Shown here: positions 7,617 to 13,734 of the stretch, in pieces
Layout of the letters: every line of letters begins with the position of its first letter
Numbering within the stretch: the first letter of the stretch is position 1
NCBI GenBank assembly: GCA_002385475.1
Contig: DGDO01000113.1
Span: forward strand, 1-18,141
DNA length: 18,141 nt
Direction: 5' to 3'
From: Candidatus Sordicultor fermentans
GTDB lineage: Bacteria > Atribacterota > Atribacteria > Atribacterales > Caldatribacteriaceae
Position numbers and translations under genes: made by a program
The notes under the pieces: model-generated
Told to the model about the DNA's origin: nothing
The model's input: the letters and a program-made list of their open reading frames with translations, nothing else
The model's database searches: none

Positions 7617-8083
7617 ACTCTAAGCCTGGAAAAGGAAACATTAGATGGTTGTGGTTTTCTCTGGCTATAGCTCTGGCCTTAATTGCTGATCAGCTGACCA
7701 AACAGCGGGCTATTAAAAATCTGGCTGAAGATTCTATTGTTCTTATCCCCGGGATTCTTACGCTTACTTTACGTCACAACTTTGGCAGTGCCTTTGGCTG
7801 GAAAATAATGAGTAAAGAAGGATTGGCCTTAATTACTGTTTTTATCACTATTGTCCTTCTCTGGATTTTTATTAAAATTGCTTACATCAGAGGAATTTCT
7901 CTCTTTTTAGCCGGTGCCTGGGGTAATCTTTTAGACCGCTGGCGCTTTGGATATGTGATAGATTTTATAGAGCCCTCCTTCTGGGCTACTTTTAACTTAG
8001 CTGATGTTTTCATCGTGATGGGAATTATTTTAATCCTCTTAAGTTTATGGTTTGATGAAAAAAGAGAAAATTCAAGTTTATGA
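7613..8083 (+). CDS. lspA: Lipoprotein signal peptidase II
   Basis: Inner-membrane aspartyl protease that removes signal peptides from diacylglyceryl-modified prolipoproteins. 156 aa with four predicted membrane segments (about 12-28, 70-90, 92-108, 127-147). Conserved blocks: ADQLTK (25-30), RHNFGSAFG (54-62), GAWGNLLDR (101-109), GYVIDFI (113-119) and FNLADVFI (127-134). By family comparison the catalytic pair is Asp 117 and Asp 131. The start overlaps the divIVA stop (ATGA, 7613-7616) and the SD is weak, suggesting coupled translation. Presence of lspA beside a division cluster and rluD resembles the Firmicutes-type order. Confidence 0.97.
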   Translation: MNSKPGKGNIRWLWFSLAIALALIADQLTKQRAIKNLAEDSIVLIPGILTLTLRHNFGSAFGWKIMSKEGLALITVFITIVLLWIFIKIAYIRGISLFLAGAWGNLLDRWRFGYVIDFIEPSFWATFNLADVFIVMGIILILLSLWFDEKRENSSL

Positions 8084-8966
8084 GCCGGCTTTTTGTCGGA
8101 TAGATATCTGGTTGCATCGTCACTTTCCAGAAGTTTCCCGCTCTTTAATTACCAAATTGATCCGTGAGGGAAAAATAAAATTAAATGGAGAAATTATAAC
8201 TAAAGCCAGTAAAGAGGTGCGCCCTGGAGATATACTGGAGATTTGCTGGCCAGTAGAAGATATTTCTCACCCCCCTCCTCAATTTTTACCTTTAGACGTG
8301 ATTTATGAAGATGAAGATATCCTGGTGGTGAATAAAAGAGCCGGGCTTGCTGTTCACCCCGCCTCTTCCTGGGGAGAGGGGACTTTGATAAATGCTCTCT
8401 TTTATTATCAAATCCCTCTTCCTCAATATGGCTTTCCCCTGCGTCCCGGCATTGTTCATCGCCTGGATAAAAACACCTCCGGAGTAATGGTAATAGCCAA
8501 GCGTGATATAGCTTACCTCCGTCTGATAGAAGAATTTAAAGCTCGCCGGGTGGAAAAAGAATATCTGGCTTTGGTGGAAGGAAAATGGCAGGGAGAAAAA
8601 ACTATTGATCTACCCCTGGGAAGAAGTACTCGCAACCCTTGTCTCATGGAGGTAAGAAAAAGAGGAGGAAAAGCAGCTTATACGGAGATAGAAGTAGTGG
8701 GGAGAGGAAAGGAATTTTCCTTATTGTTAGTGAAACCAAAGACAGGAAGAACTCACCAAATTAGAGTTCATCTTGCTTCTCAAGGGTATCCAATAGTGGG
8801 GGATACAGTGTATGGAAGCAAAAAAGGAAAAGAGCTTTTCTCCCGTCAAGCTTTACATGCTTTTACTCTTTCTTTTAACCATCCTTCTTCCGGGGAATGG
8901 GTTTCCTTCGCTGCTTCTCTTCCGCAGGACCTGAGAAAATTTATCAATGATTTTATAAAAATGTGA
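8055..8966 (+). CDS. rluD: Pseudouridine synthase, RluD/RluA family
   Basis: Isomerises specific uridines to pseudouridine, most likely in 23S rRNA. 303 aa from ATG 8055; TTG 8052 is one codon upstream. An S4 RNA-binding domain occupies about residues 13-65 (RIDIWLHRHF...KLNGEIITKAS). The catalytic domain contains VVNKRAGLAVHP (91-102), motif II HRLDKNTSG with catalytic Asp 138, and the GRTHQIRVHL block (231-240). S4 fusion and length fit RluD rather than RluA or RluC, but the exact target uridines cannot be told. The gene overlaps lspA by 29 nt and ends the compact unit; the next gene starts 15 nt later. Confidence 0.93.
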   Translation: MKKEKIQVYEPAFCRIDIWLHRHFPEVSRSLITKLIREGKIKLNGEIITKASKEVRPGDILEICWPVEDISHPPPQFLPLDVIYEDEDILVVNKRAGLAVHPASSWGEGTLINALFYYQIPLPQYGFPLRPGIVHRLDKNTSGVMVIAKRDIAYLRLIEEFKARRVEKEYLALVEGKWQGEKTIDLPLGRSTRNPCLMEVRKRGGKAAYTEIEVVGRGKEFSLLLVKPKTGRTHQIRVHLASQGYPIVGDTVYGSKKGKELFSRQALHAFTLSFNHPSSGEWVSFAASLPQDLRKFINDFIKM

Positions 8967-8980
8967 AGGAGGTTTCACTC

Positions 8981-9331
8981 TTGGATTTAGGTCTCAAGAA
9001 TAAGATAGCAGTAATAACCGGAGGCAGTATCGGAATTGGATATGCCGTAGCTCAAGCTTTTGCTCGGGAAGGAGTGCATTTAGCTCTCTGTGCTCGAGGA
9101 GAAGAAAGAGTGAGGGAAGCAGCACAAACTATCTCCCGGGAATATGGAGTGAAAGCTGTAGGAGTTAGAGCTGATGTATCTAAAGCAGAGGATATCAATA
9201 ACTTTGTAAAGGAAATAGAAAAAGAGTTTGGGGGAGTAGATATTTTAGTTAACAATGCCGGAACGGGAAGTGCAGAGAAGATTGGTTCTTTGTCAAATAG
9301 TGTTGGTGAAGAAAAGCGGAAACAAATATAA
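8981..9331 (+). pseudogene. Truncated short-chain dehydrogenase/reductase (SDR)
   Basis: Intact N-terminal half of a classical SDR. From TTG 8981 (AAGGAGGT SD at 8966-8973, 8-nt spacing) the protein begins MDLGLKNKIAVITGG, with cofactor motif TGGSIGIG (13-20), a DVSKAED segment and NNAG (91-94). After roughly residue 100 homology stops: the reading frame continues for about 16 unrelated residues to TAA 9329-9331. The catalytic Ser and YxxxK of a normal protein of about 250 aa are missing. The break coincides with a switch to AT-rich DNA at about 9284, so insertion or deletion removed the 3' half, which is not found elsewhere in the window. The product cannot be an active dehydrogenase. Confidence 0.88.
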
Positions 9332-9554
9332 CACCGCTTACTATTAAAATAAATATAATCTAACCTAATAGTTTAGAGAGGATATGCATCATCCCCTAAT
9401 CTGTTTTTAATTGTACTAGATTCTGAGTGATAAGGATTCGATTTTTAAAATAGTTGCAGAATAGAATTACTGCGGTGCAAATAAAATTAGTTTTTTAACA
9501 TAAAATGATAATACTGTATGTGACATTGTTTTGTCATAGAGGAGAAAGCATGAG
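9332..9554. other. Non-coding spacer upstream of the MATE gene
   Basis: AT-rich and without a convincing reading frame. It contains a GATAAT box at 9507-9512 that could be a -10 element, but no convincing -35. A TGACA/TGTCA inverted repeat lies just before the ribosome-binding site. Nothing else is recognised. Confidence 0.5.
9521..9536. promoter_or_regulatory. TGACA-N6-TGTCA inverted repeat before MATE gene
   Basis: Perfect 5-bp arms separated by 6 nt, ending just before the AGAGGAGA SD (9538-9545). The size and position would suit a dimeric repressor operator such as those that control efflux genes, but no regulator gene is present in the window. It could be chance in AT-rich DNA. Confidence 0.3.
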
Positions 9555-10961
9555 ATGAAACCAAAAGAAAATAAAATGGGTGTAATGCCTATTAAAAAAT
9601 TGCTTATAAATATGTCTTTGCCTGTGATGATATCTATGTTTGTACAAGCTCTTTATAATGTGGTGGATAGTATATTTGTAGCTCAAATTAGTGAAGAAGC
9701 TTTAACTGCTGTTTCTTTGGCTTTTCCTATTCAAAATCTTATGAGTTCGATTGGAGTGGGTACAGGAGTAGGAATTAATGCTCTACTTTCTAGAAGTCTT
9801 GGAGAAAAAAACTTTAAGGAATCTAATAGAGCTGCTAATAATGGAATTTTTTTAGGATTTCTTAGTTATTTGGTTTTTCTTATATTTGGAATTTTCTTTA
9901 CCGAGATTTATTTTAAAGCACAAACAAAAGACTTAGAAATTTTTTCCTATGGGATATCTTATTTAAACATTATTTGCACTTTTTCTATTGGTGTATTCTT
10001 TCAGATTATATTTGAGCGATTACTACAATCTACTGGAAAGAGTTTTTATAGTATGATTGCCCAGGGAACAGGTGCTATTATTAATATTATTTTAGATCCC
10101 ATTTTTATCTTTGGATACTTCGGATTTCCTAAAATGGGAGTAGCGGGTGCAGCAATTGCAACAGTATTAGGGCAGATCGTAGCAGCAATTTTAGCAATTA
10201 TTTTTAATATCAAGGTAAATCATGAAATCATAATCAAAATAAAAGGCTTTCGTCCTTGTTTAAAAACCATTCAGAAAATCTATTCAGTGGGAGTTCCCTC
10301 TATCATTATGATGGCTATTACATCTGTGACTACTTATGGAATGAATACAATTCTTATGAAGTTTTCTTCAACAGCAATCGCTGTTTTTGGAGTTTATTTT
10401 AAATTACAAAGTTTTGTATTTATGCCGATCTTTGGGTTAAATAATGGGATGGTTCCAATTCTAGCTTATAATTATGGAGCCCAGAAAAAGGAACGCATTC
10501 TCAAAGCAATTCAATTAAGCATTATTTATGCTTCCTGTATTATGCTGTTAGGCTTCATTGTAATTCAATTATTTCCTAAACAATTATTATCATTGTTTAA
10601 TGCATCAGAAAATATGTTAAAAATCGGAGTTCCTGCTTTACGAATTATAAGTCTTAGTTATATTTTTGCAGGATTTTGTATTATATGTGGATCAATATAT
10701 CAGGCGTTTGGAAATGGATTATTGAGTTTGATTACTTCCGCTTTGAGACAATTGGTGGTTTTGTTACCGTCAGCATATTTATTGTCTTTACTTGGAAATG
10801 TAAATTTTATATGGTGGTCCTATCCTATTGCAGAAAGCACGTCTCTTATATTGAGTATTGTCTTTCTTAAGTATATCTATGATAAAAAAATTCAGACCAT
10901 AGAAGATAGGCAAAAAAGTGTTTCTTATTCTAATACAGAAAATAGTATGAATTATATATAA
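9555..10961 (+). CDS. MATE-family multidrug/Na+ or H+ antiporter
   Basis: 468 aa inner-membrane efflux protein with about twelve hydrophobic segments in two similar halves. The N-terminal block (LLINMSLPVMISMFVQALYN...VDSIFVAQ, about 15-45), GVGTGVGINALLSRSLGE (72-89) and the second-half equivalent with QSFVFMPIFGLNNGMVPILAYNYGA are typical of prokaryotic MATE transporters, which export cationic drugs or metabolites in exchange for Na+ or H+. ATG 9555 has the AGAGGAGA SD 9 nt upstream; a two-codon ATG frame at 9550 overlaps it and is ignored. Codon use is much richer in A/T than in the flanking genes, indicating acquisition, probably from a low-GC Firmicute-like donor. The substrate cannot be predicted. 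Confidence 0.92.
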   Translation: MKPKENKMGVMPIKKLLINMSLPVMISMFVQALYNVVDSIFVAQISEEALTAVSLAFPIQNLMSSIGVGTGVGINALLSRSLGEKNFKESNRAANNGIFLGFLSYLVFLIFGIFFTEIYFKAQTKDLEIFSYGISYLNIICTFSIGVFFQIIFERLLQSTGKSFYSMIAQGTGAIINIILDPIFIFGYFGFPKMGVAGAAIATVLGQIVAAILAIIFNIKVNHEIIIKIKGFRPCLKTIQKIYSVGVPSIIMMAITSVTTYGMNTILMKFSSTAIAVFGVYFKLQSFVFMPIFGLNNGMVPILAYNYGAQKKERILKAIQLSIIYASCIMLLGFIVIQLFPKQLLSLFNASENMLKIGVPALRIISLSYIFAGFCIICGSIYQAFGNGLLSLITSALRQLVVLLPSAYLLSLLGNVNFIWWSYPIAESTSLILSIVFLKYIYDKKIQTIEDRQKSVSYSNTENSMNYI

Positions 10962-11011
10962 AAAACCTTTTGGTGTTTGTTTAAAAGTTTTCTTATGCCT
11001 TGTTTTGATTT

Positions 11012-11027
11012 TTTGACAAATGTCAAA
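11012..11027. repeat. Perfect palindrome TTTGACA-AA-TGTCAAA
   Basis: Seven-bp perfect arms with a 2-nt centre, 50 nt after the MATE stop. The same TGACA/TGTCA core occurs before the MATE gene. It could be an operator, with TTGACA also serving as a -35 box for the decayed downstream IS gene, or a fragment of an element end. Confidence 0.4.
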
Positions 11028-11114
11028 CGATATTGTTAACAAAGGAAATGAATATAATTATGGACACATTTAGTTGAACAAGAAAAATAGAAGTTACGAA
11101 AAGAGGTTATTTAA

Positions 11115-11262
11115 CGATATCCAAAACTGGCAAACGTTATTCTGATGAATTTAAAAGCAGTGATTAACAGAGAGTTTATCAGTGAATGTGGTGTATCAAA
11201 GACAACAATTTACAATTGGAATAGAAACTTCTCACCAATTCAGGCTTCCGGAGAGGCAATAC
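11115..11262 (+). pseudogene. Decayed IS3-family OrfA transposase fragment
   Basis: One frame reads KRYSDEFK (about 11132-11155), the usual N-terminus of IS3-type OrfA. A +1 shift then leads to a frame containing SECGVSKTTIYNWNRNFSPI (about 11178-11237), the helix-turn-helix block of the same protein, and a short GEAI end. The middle of the domain is shortened, the frame is broken and no OrfB (DDE catalytic part) follows. The second frame can be read from ATG 11145 to TAG 11313-11315 as a 56-codon ORF, whose last 17 residues are unrelated. TGGACACATTTAGTTGAAC at 11061 may be the element's left end, but this is unverified. It is a relic and cannot transpose. Confidence 0.7.
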
Positions 11263-11296
11263 TCAACTTCTTTTTAGGATATAGGGCCTATTCCCA

Positions 11297-11341
11297 GAGG
11301 CTATACTATTTTTAGTTGAAATAGTATAGCCTCCTTTTTTT
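11297..11341 (+). terminator. Strong intrinsic terminator
   Basis: A 15-bp perfect stem (arms 11297-11311 and 11319-11333), a 7-nt loop and a run of seven T at 11335-11341 form a textbook Rho-independent terminator on the + strand. No intact gene ends immediately upstream, so it probably terminated a gene that is now lost, or protects araD from read-through of the MATE segment. Confidence 0.9.
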
Positions 11342-11571
11342 GTCTCCTCGCAGGTATTGTAATATATAACAAATGTATTTTACATTTGAAATTGATAAGT
11401 TATTTTACCCTGCTCAACCTTTAAATAGAGAAGGGAACATTCTGTATGTAGCACTAAGGTAAATAATAATTTTGTGTCAGGAAGTAACATGGTTTTTCTT
11501 ATTGTTTTACGTGTTTTGCTTTTTATTGTCCAGGTTATTCAGAACAGAAAAATGTTTTTTCTCCTTAAAAA
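11342..11571. other. Non-coding spacer between terminator and araD promoter
   Basis: AT-rich and without a convincing reading frame. The only structure seen is the perfect inverted repeat CAAATGTA-TTT-TACATTTG at 11370-11388 (8-bp arms, 3-nt centre), a possible operator or relic. No riboswitch consensus was recognised. Confidence 0.5.
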
Positions 11572-11600
11572 TTGAAATGGAGGACTTTTTTCATTAAAAT
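11572..11600 (+). promoter_or_regulatory. Sigma-A/70-type promoter for araD
   Basis: TTGAAA (11572-11577), a 17-bp spacer and TAAAAT (11595-11600), each 5 of 6 consensus. Transcription would start near 11607, giving a leader of about 26 nt with GAGGAGG (11621-11627) before ATG 11633. Confidence 0.75.
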
Positions 11601-11632
11601 GAGTATATACTGAATTTGATGAGGAGGAAGAA

Positions 11633-12328
11633 ATGTTAGAAGAATTAAAACAAAAAGTTTTCGAAGCTAATCTTCTTTTACCCAGAAACAATTTGGTGGT
11701 CTTAACCTGGGGAAATGTCAGTGAAATTGACCGGGAATCGAACCTGGTGGTAATCAAACCCAGTGGTGTTTCTTATGAAAAATTAAGACCAGAAATGATG
11801 GTGGTGGTAAATGAAAAAGGGGAAGTGGTAGAGGGAAACCTCAAGCCCTCAGTGGATACCCCTACTCATTTAGAGCTCTATCGCCAGTTTAAAGATATTG
11901 GTGGAGTGGCACATACTCACTCTACCTGGGCAACTATCTGGGCTCAAGCGGGAAGGAGCATTCCCTGTCTGGGAGGAACCCATGCTGATCATTTTGCTGA
12001 CGAAATCCCCTGTACCCGGGCATTGACTAAAAAAGAAGCAGAAAGCAATATGGAATTGAATACTGGGAAAGTGATAGTAGAAGCTTTTAAAAATCTGGAC
12101 TACCATGAAATTCCTGCTGTTTTAGAGGCTTTTCATGGTCCTTTTACCTGGGGCAAAGATAGCCTGGAGGCAGTACAAAATAGTATTGTTCTGGAAGAGG
12201 TAGCGAAAATGAGCTATTTCACACTGGAACTTAACCCCCACGCTGTTATGCCCGAGGAAATCATAAAAGTTCGTTACTTGCGGAAACACGGAGCACAAGC
12301 TTACTATGGTCAAAGTATTACCTTGTAA
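11633..12328 (+). CDS. araD: L-ribulose-5-phosphate 4-epimerase
   Basis: Zn-dependent class-II aldolase-fold enzyme that converts L-ribulose 5-phosphate to D-xylulose 5-phosphate, feeding pentoses into the pentose-phosphate pathway. 231 aa, the same length I recall for E. coli AraD, and similar throughout (LTWGNVS, VIKPSGV, KPSxDTPTH, ATIWAQAG). Zn ligands are His 94, His 96 and the His of HGPFTWGK (168). By comparison Asp 119 and Tyr 225 (YYGQ) are the catalytic pair. The full-length match and the YYGQ end favour AraD over L-fuculose-phosphate aldolase. It has its own promoter and a strong SD. No araA or araB is in the window; the downstream neighbour is a BMP-type ABC transporter. Confidence 0.93.
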   Translation: MLEELKQKVFEANLLLPRNNLVVLTWGNVSEIDRESNLVVIKPSGVSYEKLRPEMMVVVNEKGEVVEGNLKPSVDTPTHLELYRQFKDIGGVAHTHSTWATIWAQAGRSIPCLGGTHADHFADEIPCTRALTKKEAESNMELNTGKVIVEAFKNLDYHEIPAVLEAFHGPFTWGKDSLEAVQNSIVLEEVAKMSYFTLELNPHAVMPEEIIKVRYLRKHGAQAYYGQSITL

Positions 12329-12634
12329 GAGGGAATATCTTTCAAGACCTGGAGAAGCTAAATGGTATTTCTTTGAATATTCCTTGTAAGGTCACCATGA
12401 TAAATTTCAGTGAAGAGGTTTTTCCCGGATTTCTTAGCCGGCCTCGTTGTTTGGAATTTCTGTCCTTTATCTCGATCTGATTTCCGGGTTTTTTCTTTCA
12501 AGTTTACGAGAGGGGTGTTTGTGTTCGATCTTCCGGGAAGAAAAAGGTACTGAAGAGGGGAAAAAGTGAGAAAAGTGTTTAAGTAAATAGGGCGAAGGCT
12601 ACTTGGGACTACGCTTTGAGGAGAGATATACTCC
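12329..12634. other. Non-coding leader/spacer between araD and the BMP gene
   Basis: About 306 nt without a credible + strand gene and without an obvious terminator for araD. GGAATAT (12333-) and ATATTCC (about 12374) are inverted arms near the araD end. CCCGGA near 12425 and TCCGGG followed by T6 near 12482 are inverted arms about 50 nt apart. CTTCCGGGAAG near 12530 is a near-palindrome. No purine, c-di-GMP, TPP or other riboswitch core was recognised. A 107-codon open frame exists on the minus strand but looks non-coding. Confidence 0.5.
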
Positions 12635-12663
12635 TTGCTTTCCCCCCCCTTCAAGGTTACAAT
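12635..12663 (+). promoter_or_regulatory. Candidate promoter of the BMP transporter operon with C8 spacer tract
   Basis: TTGCTT (12635-12640), a 17-bp spacer and TACAAT (12658-12663). The spacer contains eight consecutive C (12642-12649). Predicted transcription start is near 12670, about 40 nt before the ATG, with AAAGGAG (12694-12700) as ribosome-binding site. A homopolymer between -35 and -10 could change spacer length by slippage. Confidence 0.6.
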
Positions 12664-12710
12664 AATTTGGGTCGATACCAATTTTTTAAAAAGAAAGGAG
12701 AGAAGAAAAA

Positions 12711-13733
12711 ATGAAAAAGCGGAGTTTTTTGATGTTAATCATTATGGTTTTTCTTTTACTTCTTCCTTCTGTTTGCTGGGGAGAGGGAAAGAAAATCGGG
12801 CTTATCCTGGCTACCGGGGGATTAGGGGATAAATCTTTCAATGATATTTCTTACGCCGGAGCAGTACGAGCCAGTGAAGAATTAGGGGTAGAGCTCGATT
12901 ATGTGGAACCTCAAGCTGTGGCTGAGTTCGAGGGCTACCAGCGAGATTTCGCTTCTTCACAGGAGTATGAAATTATTGTTTGTGTGGGTTTTGACCAAGC
13001 TGACGCTCTGGATAAGATTGCTCAAGAGTTCCCAGAGCAGAAATTTGCTCTCGTAGACATGACAGTAGACCAACCCAACGTGGCTTCCCTTCTTTTTAAG
13101 GCTAATGAGGGAGGATTTCTTCTGGGAGTACAAGCTGCCTATATGAGTGAAACCAAAAAGATTGGTATAGTGGGAGGCATGGATATCCCCTTAATCAGAG
13201 ACTTCTTCATAGGATTTAGAGAGGGAGTAAAATGGGCTGACACCGGAGCAGAAGTATTACCTACTGCGTATGTGGGAGCCTGGACTGACCCTACCAAAGG
13301 AAAAGAGCTGGCTCTTAGCCTTATTGACCAGGGTTGCGATGTAATATGGGCGGCAGCAGGAAAGAGCGGACTGGGAGCGCTGGAGGCTACAAAAGAAAGA
13401 GGCGTATATGGTATGGGAGTGGACGCCTGCCAGTGCTATCTGGGAGAGCGTATTATTGCCAGTGAAACCAAAAGAGTGGATATTGCCGTGTATGAAACCA
13501 TCAAATCTGCCTTTGAGGGTACTTTCCAGGGAGGAATTCTGGAAAAAGGAGTAGCTGAAGGGTGGATAAGTAATTGTCGCTTCCCTGAAGAACAATCTTT
13601 CTGGGAAGAAACTTTCAATTTCAAGCATCAAGTAGAAATACCTTCTGAGGTGATGCAAAAAGTTGAGGAAGCCCGGGAAAAAATAAGTAAAGGAGAAATA
13701 AAAGTTCCCCGTCCAGAAGAATTTGGCGGCTGA
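12711..13733 (+). CDS. BMP/PnrA-family substrate-binding protein of ABC transporter
   Basis: 340 aa. An N-terminal signal sequence (MKKRSFLMLIIMVFLLLLPS then VCWGEG) directs export. Cys 22 is present but the lipobox is poor, so either a lipoprotein or a soluble periplasmic protein is possible. The mature part is a BMP/PnrA domain (about 27-320) with the hallmark GGLGDKSFND (36-45), GFDQADAL, GGMDIPLIRDFFIGFREGV and a DACQCYLGE ligand-side segment. Characterised relatives bind purine nucleosides (PnrA, BmpD) or riboflavin (RfuA); the ligand here is not evident. It heads an operon with an ATPase and two permeases of the matching family. A possible phase-variable promoter lies upstream. Confidence 0.93.
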   Translation: MKKRSFLMLIIMVFLLLLPSVCWGEGKKIGLILATGGLGDKSFNDISYAGAVRASEELGVELDYVEPQAVAEFEGYQRDFASSQEYEIIVCVGFDQADALDKIAQEFPEQKFALVDMTVDQPNVASLLFKANEGGFLLGVQAAYMSETKKIGIVGGMDIPLIRDFFIGFREGVKWADTGAEVLPTAYVGAWTDPTKGKELALSLIDQGCDVIWAAAGKSGLGALEATKERGVYGMGVDACQCYLGERIIASETKRVDIAVYETIKSAFEGTFQGGILEKGVAEGWISNCRFPEEQSFWEETFNFKHQVEIPSEVMQKVEEAREKISKGEIKVPRPEEFGG

Positions 13734-13734
13734 A

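Larger units (their letters stand above)
9284..11341. mobile_element. Putative acquired AT-rich segment (MATE gene plus IS remnant)
   Basis: The segment starts where the SDR gene breaks and ends near an orphan terminator. Base composition is visibly more AT-rich than both flanks, with many ATA, AGA and TTA codons in the MATE gene. It contains one intact gene, a decayed IS3-type OrfA fragment and several short palindromes. The left edge begins GGTTCTTTGTCAAATAG, which recalls terminal repeats of ISL3-type elements, from memory only. No matching right-hand inverted repeat or target duplication was found by eye, so boundaries are approximate. Confidence 0.55.

Noticed and set aside
10960..10985. 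Weak hairpin after the MATE gene (AAACC/GGTGTTT)
   Set aside because: The short bulged stem and poor T-run are not enough to call a terminator.
10788..11042. Minus-strand open frame at the MATE 3' end
   Set aside because: AT-rich shadow frame over the real transporter gene; no family signature.
12358..12681. 107-codon open frame on the minus strand opposite the araD-BMP spacer
   Set aside because: It has no recognisable motif, low-complexity composition and no clear ribosome-binding site. It overlaps the candidate BMP promoter and is most likely chance.
11342..12710. Purine or other riboswitch in front of araD or the BMP gene
   Set aside because: No conserved core sequence of any known class was found by eye in either leader.
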